This document shows, piece by piece, positions 9,808 to 18,690 of a DNA stretch of 64,000 nucleotides. The translations under genes and the position numbers were made by a program. This DNA comes from an uncultured Aeromonadales bacterium (GTDB lineage Bacteria > Pseudomonadota > Gammaproteobacteria > Enterobacterales > Succinivibrionaceae). Every line of letters begins with the position of its first letter. The first letter of the stretch is position 1. Under the pieces are notes generated by a model. The model was not told the DNA's origin. It worked only from the letters and a program-made list of their open reading frames with translations, and did no database searches. The stretch spans positions 1 to 64,000 of the forward strand of contig CACZLZ010000001.1 in NCBI GenBank assembly GCA_902782145.1. Direction: 5' to 3'.

Positions 9808-10241
9808 AGAACTCAGGCCTCCACCCTGGCGTCATCCCACAGTTAAACAGTTAAAAAGATCCGAAAGGATCATAAAAAAAGATCCCTGACATGGCTCCGC
9901 AGCAGCAGAGGACATGTTCCCCCGCAGGTGAAAAGTTCCGGCAGCATCTCCCCGGCTGCCACCACCCTGCCGCCTGCCGCGCCCGTCACCGACGGGCTCA
10001 ATTTTTCCATAGAAAGGTACATTACTCAAGCCGGACCGGGAAAACCGTTCCAAAATTGGGAGCCAGCCCGGGCAGAGCGGATGGCTTCTCCGGTCCCCGA
10101 CCGCTTCCGCCAGGCACAGCCGGCGCCACCCGTGATATGATCCCACCTGAAACAGGAACCGAAATCCTTTCCCGTGGGGCGTAGCAGTTCTGTCATCTCA
10201 CCTTCCAGCAACATCCAGCAGACATCAGGAGTTCAGTCATC
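9808..10241. promoter_or_regulatory. Divergent rppH/mutH intergenic region with GATCC hairpin
   Basis: No convincing gene lies in these 434 bases. At 9858-9871 a 5-bp stem (GATCC, GAAA loop, GGATC) is followed on the minus strand by TTTTT, a minimal terminator or attenuator shape just upstream of rppH. The rest is GC-rich and should contain the divergent promoters, but I cannot place good -35/-10 pairs. Confidence 0.35.
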
Positions 10242-10946
10242 ATGGCCAACATCAGCCGCCCGTCCTCAGTGGAGGAACTGATGGATCGCTGTTTCGCCCT
10301 GGCGGGCAGAACCGTGGGGGAAATCGCCGCCCGCCACGGCCGGGTCCCCTCCAGCCTTCTTCACTATAAAGGCTGGTTCGGCCAACTCATCGAGACCGAG
10401 TTGGGAGCAGACGCCGGAAGCACCCCGGTGCAGGATTTCACCGAGCTGGGTATCGAACTCAAAACCATACCCCTGGACGGTGAGTATTATCCCCAGGAAA
10501 CCACCTTTGTCTGCGCCGCACCCCTGATGAACATCAGCGGCATCACCTACGAAGGCTCCAATGTCAGGAACAAACTGGCAAGAGTTCTGTGGGTGCCCTT
10601 CACCGGCTCCCGGGATGTGCCCGTGGCCGATCGGATCATCTTCACCCCCTTTCTCTGGAGTCCCACACCCCAGGAGGATCTGGAACTCCGGACCGACTGG
10701 AACGAGCACATGGAGAAAATAGCCACCGGACTGGTGGAAACCATCACCGCCAGGGACGGCGCCGTGCTGCAGATCCGGCCCAAAGCCGCCGACGGCAGGG
10801 CTCTCACCCAGGCCGTGGGAAGGGACGGCACCATTGTCATGACCAGACCCCGGGGGTTCTACCTGCGGAAAGCCTTCACCGAGAGGATTATAGACCGGGC
10901 CTACAGTCTCAAGCGGGATCCGGCAACCCTTAAAATTCTCTCCTGA
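10242..10946 (+). CDS. mutH: DNA mismatch repair endonuclease MutH
   Basis: MutH nicks the unmethylated strand at hemimethylated GATC in MutSL-dependent repair. The 234-residue product aligns along its length with E. coli MutH: KGWFGQLIETELGADAGSTP, then QDFTELGIELKTIP with the Asp and ELK catalytic residues, then ETTFVCAAPL, VRNKLARVLWVP, and the C-terminal QIRPKAADGRALTQAVGRDG with LPRGFYLRK-like TRPRGFYLRKAF. MutH normally occurs with Dam, so the gene implies GATC methylation in this host, in keeping with the very high GATC density here. It is divergent from rppH. Confidence 0.95.
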   Translation: MANISRPSSVEELMDRCFALAGRTVGEIAARHGRVPSSLLHYKGWFGQLIETELGADAGSTPVQDFTELGIELKTIPLDGEYYPQETTFVCAAPLMNISGITYEGSNVRNKLARVLWVPFTGSRDVPVADRIIFTPFLWSPTPQEDLELRTDWNEHMEKIATGLVETITARDGAVLQIRPKAADGRALTQAVGRDGTIVMTRPRGFYLRKAFTERIIDRAYSLKRDPATLKILS

Positions 10947-11308
10947 TCGGATGCCCCGCCGTCGCAGTCACATCTCAGGGCAGCGGATCCCGGACTCGAT
11001 CTGATCCGCCGCAAAGCCTGCGCATTTCCCGTCTTCAGGGGCTATGACAAAAAATTATCCAATCGAAAAAAAATTTTTTTTGGAATAAAAAAATTTTTTC
11101 AATTCAAAATAAAAATTGTGTAAAATAACAATTGTGTATTTTTTACGCTATTTGCAAATATGCAATTGCGTTCGCATATACATGTCCGCATGTCATTCCG
11201 CAAGTTCATGGCTGGCGGCGGATGATCCCGGGATCTGGCAGAAGCATACAGATTTCCGGCAGGCTCAGTGCGGCATGTAGCTTTCATAACCACAAGGAAT
11301 GGAAAACT
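10947..11308 (+). promoter_or_regulatory. AT-rich, palindrome-dense promoter/leader of the CBM48 gene
   Basis: There is no gene in this 362-base gap. From 11043 the sequence turns abruptly AT-rich, with runs of A and T near 11068-11098. Two copies of CAATTGTGTA or a close variant lie around 11113-11138. Next come TATTTGCAAATA (a 12-base palindrome near 11148), ATATGC...GCATAT and ACATG-TCCG-CATGT. TAAAAT near 11121 is a plausible -10. The leader to the ATG would be about 170 bases and could fold; binding by nucleoid proteins or a dedicated regulator is inferred. Confidence 0.45.
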
Positions 11309-11809
11309 ATGACAGTCTCAAAGAAATTCAACAAGACTTCCAATGAATACCGTCTGACTTTCAAGGTATCCAAGGAAGCAGCCCAGGGTGCCAAGCAGGT
11401 GTTTCTGCTGTGTGAGTACAACGGCTGGGATCCCATCGAAATGGAACTGCTGAAGAGCGGTGACTTCAAGTATGACCTCAAGGTCAAGGTCGAAGAGAAG
11501 ACCGAGTACCAGTATCGTTTCCGTCTGGTCATGGAAGATGGCCAGGAAAAGTATGACAACGACTGGAATGCCGACCGCTATGTTACCAACCCCTTTGGCG
11601 GTGAGAACTCCCTGGTGGATCTCAACGTAGGTCTCAGCGACGGTCAGAGTGACGAGGCTGAGGCAGCCTCTGCACCTGCCCCCGCAGCAGCCCCTGCCAA
11701 GGAAAAGGCTCCGGCCAAGACCACCAAGACTGCAGCAGCCCCTGCCAGGGAAAAGGCTCCGGCTGCCAAGAAGCCCACTGCTGGAAGGAAGACTTCCTCC
11801 AAGAAGTGA
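11309..11809 (+). CDS. Stand-alone CBM48 (glycogen-binding) protein with basic Ala/Lys/Pro tail
   Basis: 166 residues from the ATG at 11309 (AAGGAA upstream). Residues about 8-108 match the isoamylase early-set/CBM48 fold: FLLCEYNGWDPIEMELLK (core NGW motif), Phe/Tyr-rich strands YQYRFRLVMEDGQEKYDNDW, and ADRYVTNPFGGENSLVDL. No catalytic domain follows. Instead residues about 112-166 form a low-complexity tail rich in Ala, Lys and Pro, built partly by a 31-base repeat (11684-11714 and 11732-11762, one mismatch). Such tails resemble AlgP/histone-H1-like C-termini that bind nucleic acid or polyanions. A glycogen-granule-associated or scaffold role is inferred. Its own strong AT-rich leader and a perfect terminator suggest a monocistronic, well expressed gene. 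Confidence 0.8.
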   Translation: MTVSKKFNKTSNEYRLTFKVSKEAAQGAKQVFLLCEYNGWDPIEMELLKSGDFKYDLKVKVEEKTEYQYRFRLVMEDGQEKYDNDWNADRYVTNPFGGENSLVDLNVGLSDGQSDEAEAASAPAPAAAPAKEKAPAKTTKTAAAPAREKAPAAKKPTAGRKTSSKK

Positions 11810-11832
11810 TATGAATGATTAACCTCTGAGGT

Positions 11833-11859
11833 GACCGCCCCAAGGGCGGTCTTTTTTTT
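11833..11859 (+). terminator. Rho-independent terminator of the CBM48 gene
   Basis: Perfect 8-bp stem GACCGCCC/GGGCGGTC with a 3-base loop, followed by eight T residues. Confidence 0.95.
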
Positions 11860-11966
11860 GGGGAGTGTCTGCCGAAGGAATGCTCTGGGCAGTTCCGCAG
11901 GTCAACCCGGGATCCCGACCGAATGTCGCACAAAGCAACAGCGGATCCCAGATCAATTCCAAGATC

Positions 11967-11991
11967 AGAAAAGGGGACCACAGTCCCCTTT
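11967..11991 (-). terminator. Terminator of the rpsP-rimM-trmD-rplS transcript
   Basis: On the minus strand AAAGGGGAC/GTCCCCTTT forms a 9-bp stem with a 4-base loop, running into TTTTCT. It lies about 40 bases past the rplS stop. Confidence 0.75.
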
Positions 11992-12027
11992 CTCCCGGCG
12001 TCTGACGCCGATGCTCCTGATCCCGGA

Positions 12028-12402
12028 TCAGGATGCTGACTTCTCTGCAGAATTCTTGCTGACCAGCTTCTCGCGGATACGTGCTGACTTGCCGGATCTC
12101 TGACGGAGATAGTACAGTTTAGCCCTGCGCACATCGCCACGGCGGATCAGGGTCACAGACTCAATGATCGGGCTGTGGGTCTGGAACACACGCTCAACAC
12201 CCTCACCGTTGGAAACCTTTCTCACGGTGAAAGCGGAGTTGATGCCCCGGTTGCGCTTGGCAATAACCACGCCCTCATAGGCCTGGATACGCTCCTTCTC
12301 GCCTTCCTTGACCCGGACATTGACCCTGACGGTGTCACCGGGGCAGAAAGCAGGCAGATCAGTGCGCATCTGCTCTTTTTCCAGCTGTTCAATAATATTC
12401 AT
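12028..12402 (-). CDS. rplS: 50S ribosomal protein L19
   Basis: 124 residues beginning [20 protein letters not shown] with the L19 core [20 protein letters not shown], then [20 protein letters not shown] and the [14 protein letters not shown] segment. It is slightly longer than E. coli L19 owing to a Ser/Ala/Lys tail. Last gene of the rpsP-rimM-trmD-rplS operon, 33 bases after trmD; a terminator follows. Confidence 0.97.
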   Translation of the reverse strand: MNIIEQLEKEQMRTDLPAFCPGDTVRVNVRVKEGEKERIQAYEGVVIAKRNRGINSAFTVRKVSNGEGVERVFQTHSPIIESVTLIRRGDVRRAKLYYLRQRSGKSARIREKLVSKNSAEKSAS

Positions 12403-12435
12403 TTCTTTTTCCTTTACCTAGAATAAACTGCAACC

Positions 12436-13185
12436 TTACTTCTTATGACCATCCGCTTCGCGGATGTATTCGGCCAGGAGTCGCTCCTGCCGGTCAGTCA
12501 GAGCTAGGGTTTTCAACAAATCCCTTCTTCTTTCAAAGGTCCGTCCCAGCGCCTGCCTGAGGCGCCAGTCCTCCACATCACCATGTGAGCCGCTCAGCAG
12601 AACCTCGGGCACTTTCATGCCGTCAGCCTCAGGCGGCCGGGTGTACTGGGGACAGTCAAGAATTCCTTCAGCAAAGGAGTCGCACTCTGCGCTGCGCATG
12701 TCACCCAGAACTCCGGGTACAAACCGCGCCAGGGCGTCGATGGTGACCATGGCCGGCAGTTCCCCGCCGCTGAGCACATAATCGCCAATGGACAGTTCCT
12801 CGTCCACAAAGGTGCTGATGATCCTCTCGTCTATGCCCTCATACCTTCCGGCAATGATTACCAGGCTTTCAAGTCCGGCCAGACGCCTCACCTGGGTCTG
12901 ATCCAGCCTTCTGCCCTGGGGGGACATGTACACGGTGACGGCTCCGGGGCCCAGGTTCTCCCGGGCTGTGGCAACAGCCTGCTTCAGGGTGTCATACTTC
13001 ATGAGCATTCCGGGACCGCCGCCGAAAGGGCGGTCATCCACAGTACGGTATTTGTCCGTGGCATGATCCCGGGGATTGAAGAAATCCACCTTCAGCAGTC
13101 CCTGCCGGACCGCTCTACCCGTGACACCGAACTCTGTCAGGGCCGCAAACATACCGGGGAACAGCGTAACAATGCCGATCCGCAC
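12436..13185 (-). CDS. trmD: tRNA (guanine37-N1)-methyltransferase TrmD
   Basis: Makes m1G37 in tRNAs reading CNN and GGN codons, preventing frameshifts. The 249-residue SPOUT enzyme shows [20 protein letters not shown], the trefoil-knot SAM region ([28 protein letters not shown]) and the C-terminal helical domain. The start is a GTG with GGAG 8 bases upstream. It lies 18 bases after rimM. Confidence 0.96.
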   Translation of the reverse strand: MRIGIVTLFPGMFAALTEFGVTGRAVRQGLLKVDFFNPRDHATDKYRTVDDRPFGGGPGMLMKYDTLKQAVATARENLGPGAVTVYMSPQGRRLDQTQVRRLAGLESLVIIAGRYEGIDERIISTFVDEELSIGDYVLSGGELPAMVTIDALARFVPGVLGDMRSAECDSFAEGILDCPQYTRPPEADGMKVPEVLLSGSHGDVEDWRLRQALGRTFERRRDLLKTLALTDRQERLLAEYIREADGHKK

Positions 13186-13203
13186 CAGTGTCTCCGCCTG
13201 TTG

Positions 13204-13737
13204 TCAGAAATCAGGGTCCCAGACGACCTCCACGACATTCCGGTCGCTGTCCACCCGCAGTACGGTGTGATCAAGCACCAGGGGGAGCAGACGCTCCTTT
13301 TTGCCGTAGGCATCGTTCTCGTTTGCCTTGACGACCAGAACATCATTGGCTCCGGTCTCCATCAGATCCTGCACCACGCCCAAATCATAGCCGTCGGTGT
13401 TCACCACGTGCATGCCGATGAGGCTGTTCAGATAGAACTCACCCTCAGGCAGTGGCGGCAGCGCCGACTCATCCACGTAGACAGATCTTCCGGTTAAGGA
13501 CTGGGATTCCTCCCGCTGGTCAAAGCCTTCCAGCCTGCACACATACCCGTCACCGTGATGGCGCCATTCCAGCACCTTCACCGGCTGCCACTGGTCCTCG
13601 CCCTGTCGCATGAACAGGGGACCGTAGCTGAATATGCTCTCAGGATCCTCGGTGTAAGAATGAATGCGGATCCAGCCCCTTACGCCGAACACCGAGCCGA
13701 AGCGGCCCAGTTCCACAGGTTCGCTGATCTCATCCAT
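13204..13737 (-). CDS. rimM: 16S rRNA processing protein RimM
   Basis: Assembly factor for the 30S head, acting with S19. I chose the ATG at 13737 (177 residues, MDEISEPVELGRFGSVFGVR) with GGAAA upstream, rather than the TTG at 13755 that touches the rpsP stop and has no usable spacing. The N-terminal RimM barrel (GRFGSVFGVRGWIRIHSYTE) and the PRC-barrel (EFYLNSLIGMHVVNTDG, NDVLVVK, LLPLVLDHTVLRVD) are both clear. Confidence 0.93.
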   Translation of the reverse strand: MDEISEPVELGRFGSVFGVRGWIRIHSYTEDPESIFSYGPLFMRQGEDQWQPVKVLEWRHHGDGYVCRLEGFDQREESQSLTGRSVYVDESALPPLPEGEFYLNSLIGMHVVNTDGYDLGVVQDLMETGANDVLVVKANENDAYGKKERLLPLVLDHTVLRVDSDRNVVEVVWDPDF

Positions 13738-13751
13738 TGCCAGATTTCCGG

Positions 13752-13994
13752 TCAAGCCTGACTTCTTGCTCTCTTGATCAGGGAGCTGACCCGGTCAGAG
13801 GGCTGTGCGCCTCTCTCAACCCAGTAATCAACCCGGTCAAGTTCAATGCGGAAATCCTTGTCCTTTGCGATGGGATTGAAATAGCCCAGGCGCTCAATGA
13901 ACTTTCCATTGTGTTCACGGCGGGAATCGGCCACAACAATCTGATAGAAAGGACGCTTCTTGGCACCGGCACGCGCCAGACGAATAACTACCAT
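13752..13994 (-). CDS. rpsP: 30S ribosomal protein S16
   Basis: 80 residues from the ATG at 13994, preceded by GAGG. The sequence [20 protein letters not shown] continuing [21 protein letters not shown] is unmistakable S16. First gene of the operon; the upstream gap to ffh contains a strong hairpin, so the operon may have its own promoter. Confidence 0.97.
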   Translation of the reverse strand: MVVIRLARAGAKKRPFYQIVVADSRREHNGKFIERLGYFNPIAKDKDFRIELDRVDYWVERGAQPSDRVSSLIKRARSQA

Positions 13995-14320
13995 AAAAGC
14001 CTCACAGGTGTGAAAAAGCAAAAAAGCAATGCCCGCAAAACGGGCGCCGCCTGGGGATCTGCACCTAAACAGGGCGGACACTCCAAAGCGTGTAGATTAT
14101 ATCCCCCGGGGCTTTCAAATGCAATCTCCGTCACAGATCTGCCGATCCAGGGTGATCACCAAGCCAAGGGAAGCGTAAGCAGTGCAAAAAGAGCAGGAGA
14201 AAAGACAAGGAAAGCAAGACGGGAATACGGAAGACAACAGCAGGGGATCCGGAGAAACAGCCGGATCCCCTGAGGATAAGATGTCTCTGAAACTCAGAGG
14301 ACCGAGTGCCGGGCTCCTCC
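13995..14320 (-). terminator. ffh-rpsP intergenic region with 12-bp perfect hairpin
   Basis: There is no gene in this 326-base gap. At 14241-14272 a perfect 12-bp inverted repeat (CAGGGGATCCGG / CCGGATCCCCTG) with an 8-base loop lies about 50 bases past the ffh stop. No long T-run follows on the minus strand, so it may act as a pause, a Rho-assisted terminator or an mRNA-stabilising end that separates ffh from rpsP. Confidence 0.55.
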
Positions 14321-15691
14321 TCAGCGCCCAAAGCCCCCGGGCATCATGCGGCTGAGCTGGCCCACAACACCCATCAGTTTGCGCATGCCGCCCTTGGAGG
14401 ACATCAGCTTCATGATCTTCTGCTGCTGAGCGAACTGGGTCATGACCTGGTTGACCGTCTGAACGGTGACGCCGGATCCGGCAGCTATCCGGCGCTTGCG
14501 GGAACCCTTGATGATGTCAGGATTGGCACGCTCCTTGGGTGTCATGGACAGGATCACGGCCTCAATCTGGCGGAACTTGGTGTCACTGACCTGGCCCCTC
14601 ATCTCTTCGGGGATCTGGCTCAGTCCCGGCAGTTTGTCCATAATGGAGCCCACACCGCCCATGTTCCGCATCTGCTGCAGGATCCCCAGGAAGTCATTGA
14701 AGTCAAAGGCCTTGCCCTTCTTAAGCTTCTGGGCCAGTTCCTCCGCCTTCTTCTGATCGGCGGTGGCCTGAAGATCGTCAATCAGGGAGAACACATCACC
14801 CATGCCGATAATGCGGCTGGCAACCCGATCCGGGAAAAAGGGCGACAGCGCATCGGTCTTCTCGCCGGTGCCCATGAACTTGATGGGTTTCCCGGTGATG
14901 TGGCGCACCGACAGAGCGGCGCCGCCCCGGGCGTCACCATCGGCCTTGGTGAGGATAACACCGGTAAGGGGGAGGACCGAGTTGAAGGCTGCGGCAGTGT
15001 TGGCGGCATCCTGTCCAGTCATGGAGTCAACCACAAACAGTGTCTCCACCGGGGACACGGCAATGTGAAGCCGGCGGATCTCATCCATCATCTCGTCATC
15101 CACATGCAGGCGGCCTGCAGTGTCAATGAGCAGCACGTCGGCAAAGGACTTTTTGGCAGCCGCCACGGCATCCCGGGCAATAGCCTCGGGGTTCTGGCTC
15201 TCAGAGCTGGGGAAAAACTCTGCCCCCACCTCGCCGGCCAGGGTCTCCAACTGTTTGATGGCGGCCGGACGGTAGACGTCACAGCTGGCCACCATGACCC
15301 TTTTCCCCTCCTTCTCCTTCAGGTGTTTGGCAAGCTTGGCCACGGTGGTAGTCTTGCCCGCACCTTGCAGTCCGGCCATGAGGACCACTGCAGGAGGCTG
15401 TGCCCGGAGATTGAGCTCCTGGCAGGTCTCGCCCATAACCCTGGTCAGTTCATCCCTGACAATAAGAAAGAACTGCTGGGCCGGCTGGAGGGAGGACTCC
15501 ACCTGGGCACCCAGGGCCTTCTCCTTCACCGCAGCCACAAACTCCCGGACCACCGGAAGAGCCACATCCGCCTCCAGCAGTGCCATGCGCACTTCCCGGA
15601 GAGCGTCCTTGATATTGTCCTCAGTCAGCTTGGCTTTTCCGGTAAGGGTGCGGAAGGCGTCCGTGAGGCGGTTGGTCAGTTTATCGAACAT
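14321..15691 (-). CDS. ffh: Signal recognition particle GTPase Ffh
   Basis: SRP54 homologue that binds signal sequences with 4.5S RNA and docks on FtsY. The 456-residue product has the N-domain, then the G-domain with GLQGAGKTTTVAKLA, the DVYRPAAIKQL motif, DTAGRLHVDDEMM, TKADGDARGG and the closing GTGEKTD, and a C-terminal Met-rich M-domain (MRNMGGVGSIMDKLPGL, GSGVTVQTVNQVM). It ends in MMPGGFGR, close to the E. coli tail. A hairpin in the leader (stems near 15724-15732 and 15740-15750) precedes the ATG. Confidence 0.97.
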   Translation of the reverse strand: MFDKLTNRLTDAFRTLTGKAKLTEDNIKDALREVRMALLEADVALPVVREFVAAVKEKALGAQVESSLQPAQQFFLIVRDELTRVMGETCQELNLRAQPPAVVLMAGLQGAGKTTTVAKLAKHLKEKEGKRVMVASCDVYRPAAIKQLETLAGEVGAEFFPSSESQNPEAIARDAVAAAKKSFADVLLIDTAGRLHVDDEMMDEIRRLHIAVSPVETLFVVDSMTGQDAANTAAAFNSVLPLTGVILTKADGDARGGAALSVRHITGKPIKFMGTGEKTDALSPFFPDRVASRIIGMGDVFSLIDDLQATADQKKAEELAQKLKKGKAFDFNDFLGILQQMRNMGGVGSIMDKLPGLSQIPEEMRGQVSDTKFRQIEAVILSMTPKERANPDIIKGSRKRRIAAGSGVTVQTVNQVMTQFAQQQKIMKLMSSKGGMRKLMGVVGQLSRMMPGGFGR

Positions 15692-15839
15692 CTGCTGTTT
15701 CCATCAAAGGCGGTGACGCCGCCGCCGGACACTGTTCCCGTGTCACCGGCGCCGGCATTCAGTCATGCAAAAAACCAGGTGAAAATATCCAGTCTGATGA
15801 TACTTTATTTTGTCGCTTCACGCCACACCGGCACCCTGC

Positions 15840-18194
15840 TCAGGGGCGGCACCATGCCAGGTAGCCCAGCACGGCCTCTTCCACTGCCGCCGGGAAGATG
15901 TGCTGCTGAAAAACCGTATCCTCTCCCAGCAGTTTGATCTCCGCCTCCTCCTCGCCGATCTTAACAATCACGAAGTTTTTGCGCTCAAACTCATAATGAA
16001 AAATGATCTCAGGCTCCGGACGGTGGAGGGGATCAGCGTGGAAGCGGTTGACCTCATACACCGGAAGCTCCAGGCTTTCCAGGAGGATCCTTAAGGAGGA
16101 ATGGGAAAAGAACACATGGTTGAACCTCTGCTGGTGGGATCCGTCAATAAGCACCAGGGGAACCCGGTTCTGGACCATGACCCCGGAATGCCGCAGGGGG
16201 TTCATGGGATTGTCCACCGCCCGGTGATCTCCGGTGATGATCAGGATCCCTTTTTCAAAGAAGCCGTCACTCTCCAGGCGCTGGACAAACAAGCCGATCT
16301 GGCTGTCGGTGTAACGGAAGGACTGCTCAAAGTTGTAGTCCCCCCAGGGGGTTGAATAGGGCGAATGGGAACTGGCGGTGCGGACCACATACAGGAAACG
16401 TCCCTGCTCCTCCCGGGCCCGGTCGGCCACACTGCGCAGCAGATCGCCGTCGGGAACGCTGTTGAACACATAGCGCCGGCTGATCCGGTCAAATTCCTCG
16501 GATCTGTCCGTATGGACATGATCATAGCCCCCGGCCGCAACCTCCTCCTCCAGGCCAAAAAGAAGATCTGAACCGGAAAAGAAGGCGGTGCGGTAGCCGT
16601 ACTTGCGGAAATCATCCAGCAGATCATCCCGGCCGTAAAGTTGGGTGGCAAACCGGCTGGATCCCCCGAAGGACCGGGGCGGAAAATACGGGAGCCCCTT
16701 CAGGAAGGTGATGTAGGAGCCCAGGCTGTTGAAATTGTTGGAATAGTAGTTGTCAAAGACCAGGTTCTCCCCGGCAATGCGCTCCAGATTGGGCATGAAG
16801 TTGTCCTCCAGGCCGCAGACAAAAGTCATGGAGCAGTCCAGGGAGCTCACAAAGAGCACAATGACGCTGCGCTGGTTGTTCTCCCCCCGGCGCAGTTCCC
16901 AGTCAAAGTCCAGGTTGTCCCTGGGGGGATAGGAGCTGTGGTAATCCCGCTGGTAGTTACCTAGTTTGTTGGTGGTGAAGTTGTTGATCTGAAACACATT
17001 GGAGAACTTGTGATCGTTGTACTCGTACTTCAGGGGGTAAAAGGCGAAGCCGGTCATGATCACCGCCACGGCCAGAGCGGCTATGAGGGTGAAACGATCC
17101 TTCATGGCCAGGCGGCGGAAACTTATCACGCAGCAGATCACAAACAGGATGATCCCCATGTACATGAACCAGCCCCCGGGAGACTTCAGGTACTTGATCA
17201 CAAAGGGCATCAGGTAACGGTAATGCTGGAAGAAGTCTGACCGGTCGATCTGCACGAACATAAACCGGGAGTCAATGTTGCAGATGGCAAAACTGTCCAG
17301 CAGCAGCAGGACGATGAGTGCACAGGGAGGGAGCAGGAGCAATGCCGACTGCCAGAGGCGGCGCATCTGGCAACTGGCGATAAGGGGGAGAATGAGCCCG
17401 ATGAAAAGCAGTGGCAGGTAGTTCTGTTGCAGCTTCAGCATGTTCCCGGCGGCATCGGCATCATTGAGGTTCAGCAGATAGTTCTCCGTCAGTTTGACAA
17501 AGGCCATGTCAAAGGACAGCAGTGCCGTTGGAAAGAACAGCGCATAAAAAAGGAACATGCACTTCTGCTTCTTGCAATGGTTCATCAGGAAGAAGAAGAA
17601 CAAAAAACTGCCGCCGCAGCACAGCAGCAGATAGGCGGCGTTGACCACCACTTCCGTGCGCTTGAGATCGCTGAGCTCCTGCCGGGTCAGACGGATGATC
17701 CGGGTGAATCCCGGGGCAAACTCCATGGAGTTCTGGGTACGGCGGCTGTGGATGATCAGAGCCCGCATCTCATCCGAGTAGGCAGCGCCCATTCCCGGGG
17801 AGATCCGGAACACCTTGGAAATGTCCCGGAGATCGATTTCCTCACCGTTAACCCGCATCCGGTAAACCGCCACTAGATTGTCGTCGGGGGTGAAGGAGAA
17901 GGCAATGCGGTGGGAATGGATAAAGGGAATGTCCGCCGTGTGGGAAAGCCTAGTCTTCACCTCCGGCACGGAAATGTTGTCGGTGGTCACCTGGACCCCG
18001 TCCTCATCATAGCGTGAAATGAGCATGGCCCCGGGATGCTTGAGGAGGGAATACTCCAACTCCACCATGTTGCCGCCGGGGATCTCCTTGAGAAAGAGCA
18101 GCCGGGAGAAGGAGCAGACAGTGGCCCCCACCACCAGACTCAGCAGCAGGCAGGCAATAAGATCCGCCAGATAACCGTAGCGCAACCGGCCCAT
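15840..18194 (-). CDS. Membrane-anchored sulfatase/LTA-synthase-like phosphotransferase
   Basis: 784 residues. The first helix (about 12-32) is followed by a soluble segment of about 160 residues, then five or six membrane helices (about 185-400) and a C-terminal periplasmic alkaline-phosphatase-superfamily domain (about 435-740). The family pattern is visible in VIVLFVSSLD, FMPNLERIAGENLVFDNYYS, NSLGSYITFLKGLPYFPP and IITGDHRAVDNPMNPLRHSG. In characterised LtaS/MdoB-type enzymes the first metal ligand is the Glu of an ES(L) motif; here the equivalent position reads SSLD, so that Glu is missing. The likely nucleophile Ser/Thr lies in NSLGSY. It could be a phosphoglycerol or phosphoethanolamine transferase or an altered relative; the substrate is unknown. 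GGAG precedes the ATG. Confidence 0.78.
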   Translation of the reverse strand: MGRLRYGYLADLIACLLLSLVVGATVCSFSRLLFLKEIPGGNMVELEYSLLKHPGAMLISRYDEDGVQVTTDNISVPEVKTRLSHTADIPFIHSHRIAFSFTPDDNLVAVYRMRVNGEEIDLRDISKVFRISPGMGAAYSDEMRALIIHSRRTQNSMEFAPGFTRIIRLTRQELSDLKRTEVVVNAAYLLLCCGGSFLFFFFLMNHCKKQKCMFLFYALFFPTALLSFDMAFVKLTENYLLNLNDADAAGNMLKLQQNYLPLLFIGLILPLIASCQMRRLWQSALLLLPPCALIVLLLLDSFAICNIDSRFMFVQIDRSDFFQHYRYLMPFVIKYLKSPGGWFMYMGIILFVICCVISFRRLAMKDRFTLIAALAVAVIMTGFAFYPLKYEYNDHKFSNVFQINNFTTNKLGNYQRDYHSSYPPRDNLDFDWELRRGENNQRSVIVLFVSSLDCSMTFVCGLEDNFMPNLERIAGENLVFDNYYSNNFNSLGSYITFLKGLPYFPPRSFGGSSRFATQLYGRDDLLDDFRKYGYRTAFFSGSDLLFGLEEEVAAGGYDHVHTDRSEEFDRISRRYVFNSVPDGDLLRSVADRAREEQGRFLYVVRTASSHSPYSTPWGDYNFEQSFRYTDSQIGLFVQRLESDGFFEKGILIITGDHRAVDNPMNPLRHSGVMVQNRVPLVLIDGSHQQRFNHVFFSHSSLRILLESLELPVYEVNRFHADPLHRPEPEIIFHYEFERKNFVIVKIGEEEAEIKLLGEDTVFQQHIFPAAVEEAVLGYLAWCRP

Positions 18195-18384
18195 AAAAAG
18201 GAGACTCCAGGATCAGAAAACATGAGGCGGGATCTGCTGACACCAGCGCCGTCCCGCCCGGTGAACCGGCGCTATGATACCAAAAAAGCGCTGATCCAAC
18301 TAAAGGCCGGAAGGAGCCCGCCCGGAACCGCCACTCCCAAGCACGACTTCCAGCATCCTCACAACGTCGGCAAGGAGACACTCT

Positions 18385-18690
18385 GACGTACCACAAGTTC
18401 CATAGTCAACTGTCACGCTGTGGTAAAATGTGGGCAGTAACGCTGACGTTAAAATTTTTTGATCAATTCCACCTCTGAGTAATACTAACATTGCTGTAAC
18501 AAACTGACTTCATCGATAACACCGAACATCAGTCATGGCAGTGAGCAAGTAAAGGATCAGACATCTGACACCTACAGGGACTGTTAATACAGGATATTAA
18601 GAGAAAAAACAGGAAACCTAACAGATTCCATGTACTGATGCTTACCGGCTACAATATAGTCAACATTCTGGCTACGGCGGGGAACTATAA
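18385..18690 (+). pseudogene. Decayed partial duplicate of the corB-like gene 5' end with its promoter
   Basis: This stretch aligns with about 20585-20900, the promoter and first 80 or so codons of the intact corB-like gene. Landmarks in order are CGCTGTGGTAAAATGTGGGC (18416) against CGCTGTGGTAAACTGTGGGC (20618), GTCATGGCAGT against GTCATGGCGGT, GGATCAGACATCTG against GGATCAGGCATCTG, and TCAACATTCTGGCTACGGCG (18660) against TCAACATCCTGGCCACGGCG (20872). The copy is about 10 bases shorter between the outer landmarks, so the frame is broken, and most differences are GC-to-AT. The similarity ends abruptly near 18690, where AT-rich foreign sequence begins. The extended -10 (18421-18429) is intact and could still fire toward the next gene. 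Confidence 0.75.

Noticed and set aside
9832..10146. 104-codon minus-strand frame upstream of rppH
   Set aside because: Low-information Gly/Arg-rich translation spanning the expected promoter region, with no ribosome-binding site.
14306..15937. 543-codon open frame on the plus strand opposite ffh
   Set aside because: It is the antisense of a certain Ffh gene. GC-rich codon bias leaves the opposite strand free of stops; the translation is Gly/His/Leu-rich with no family motif.
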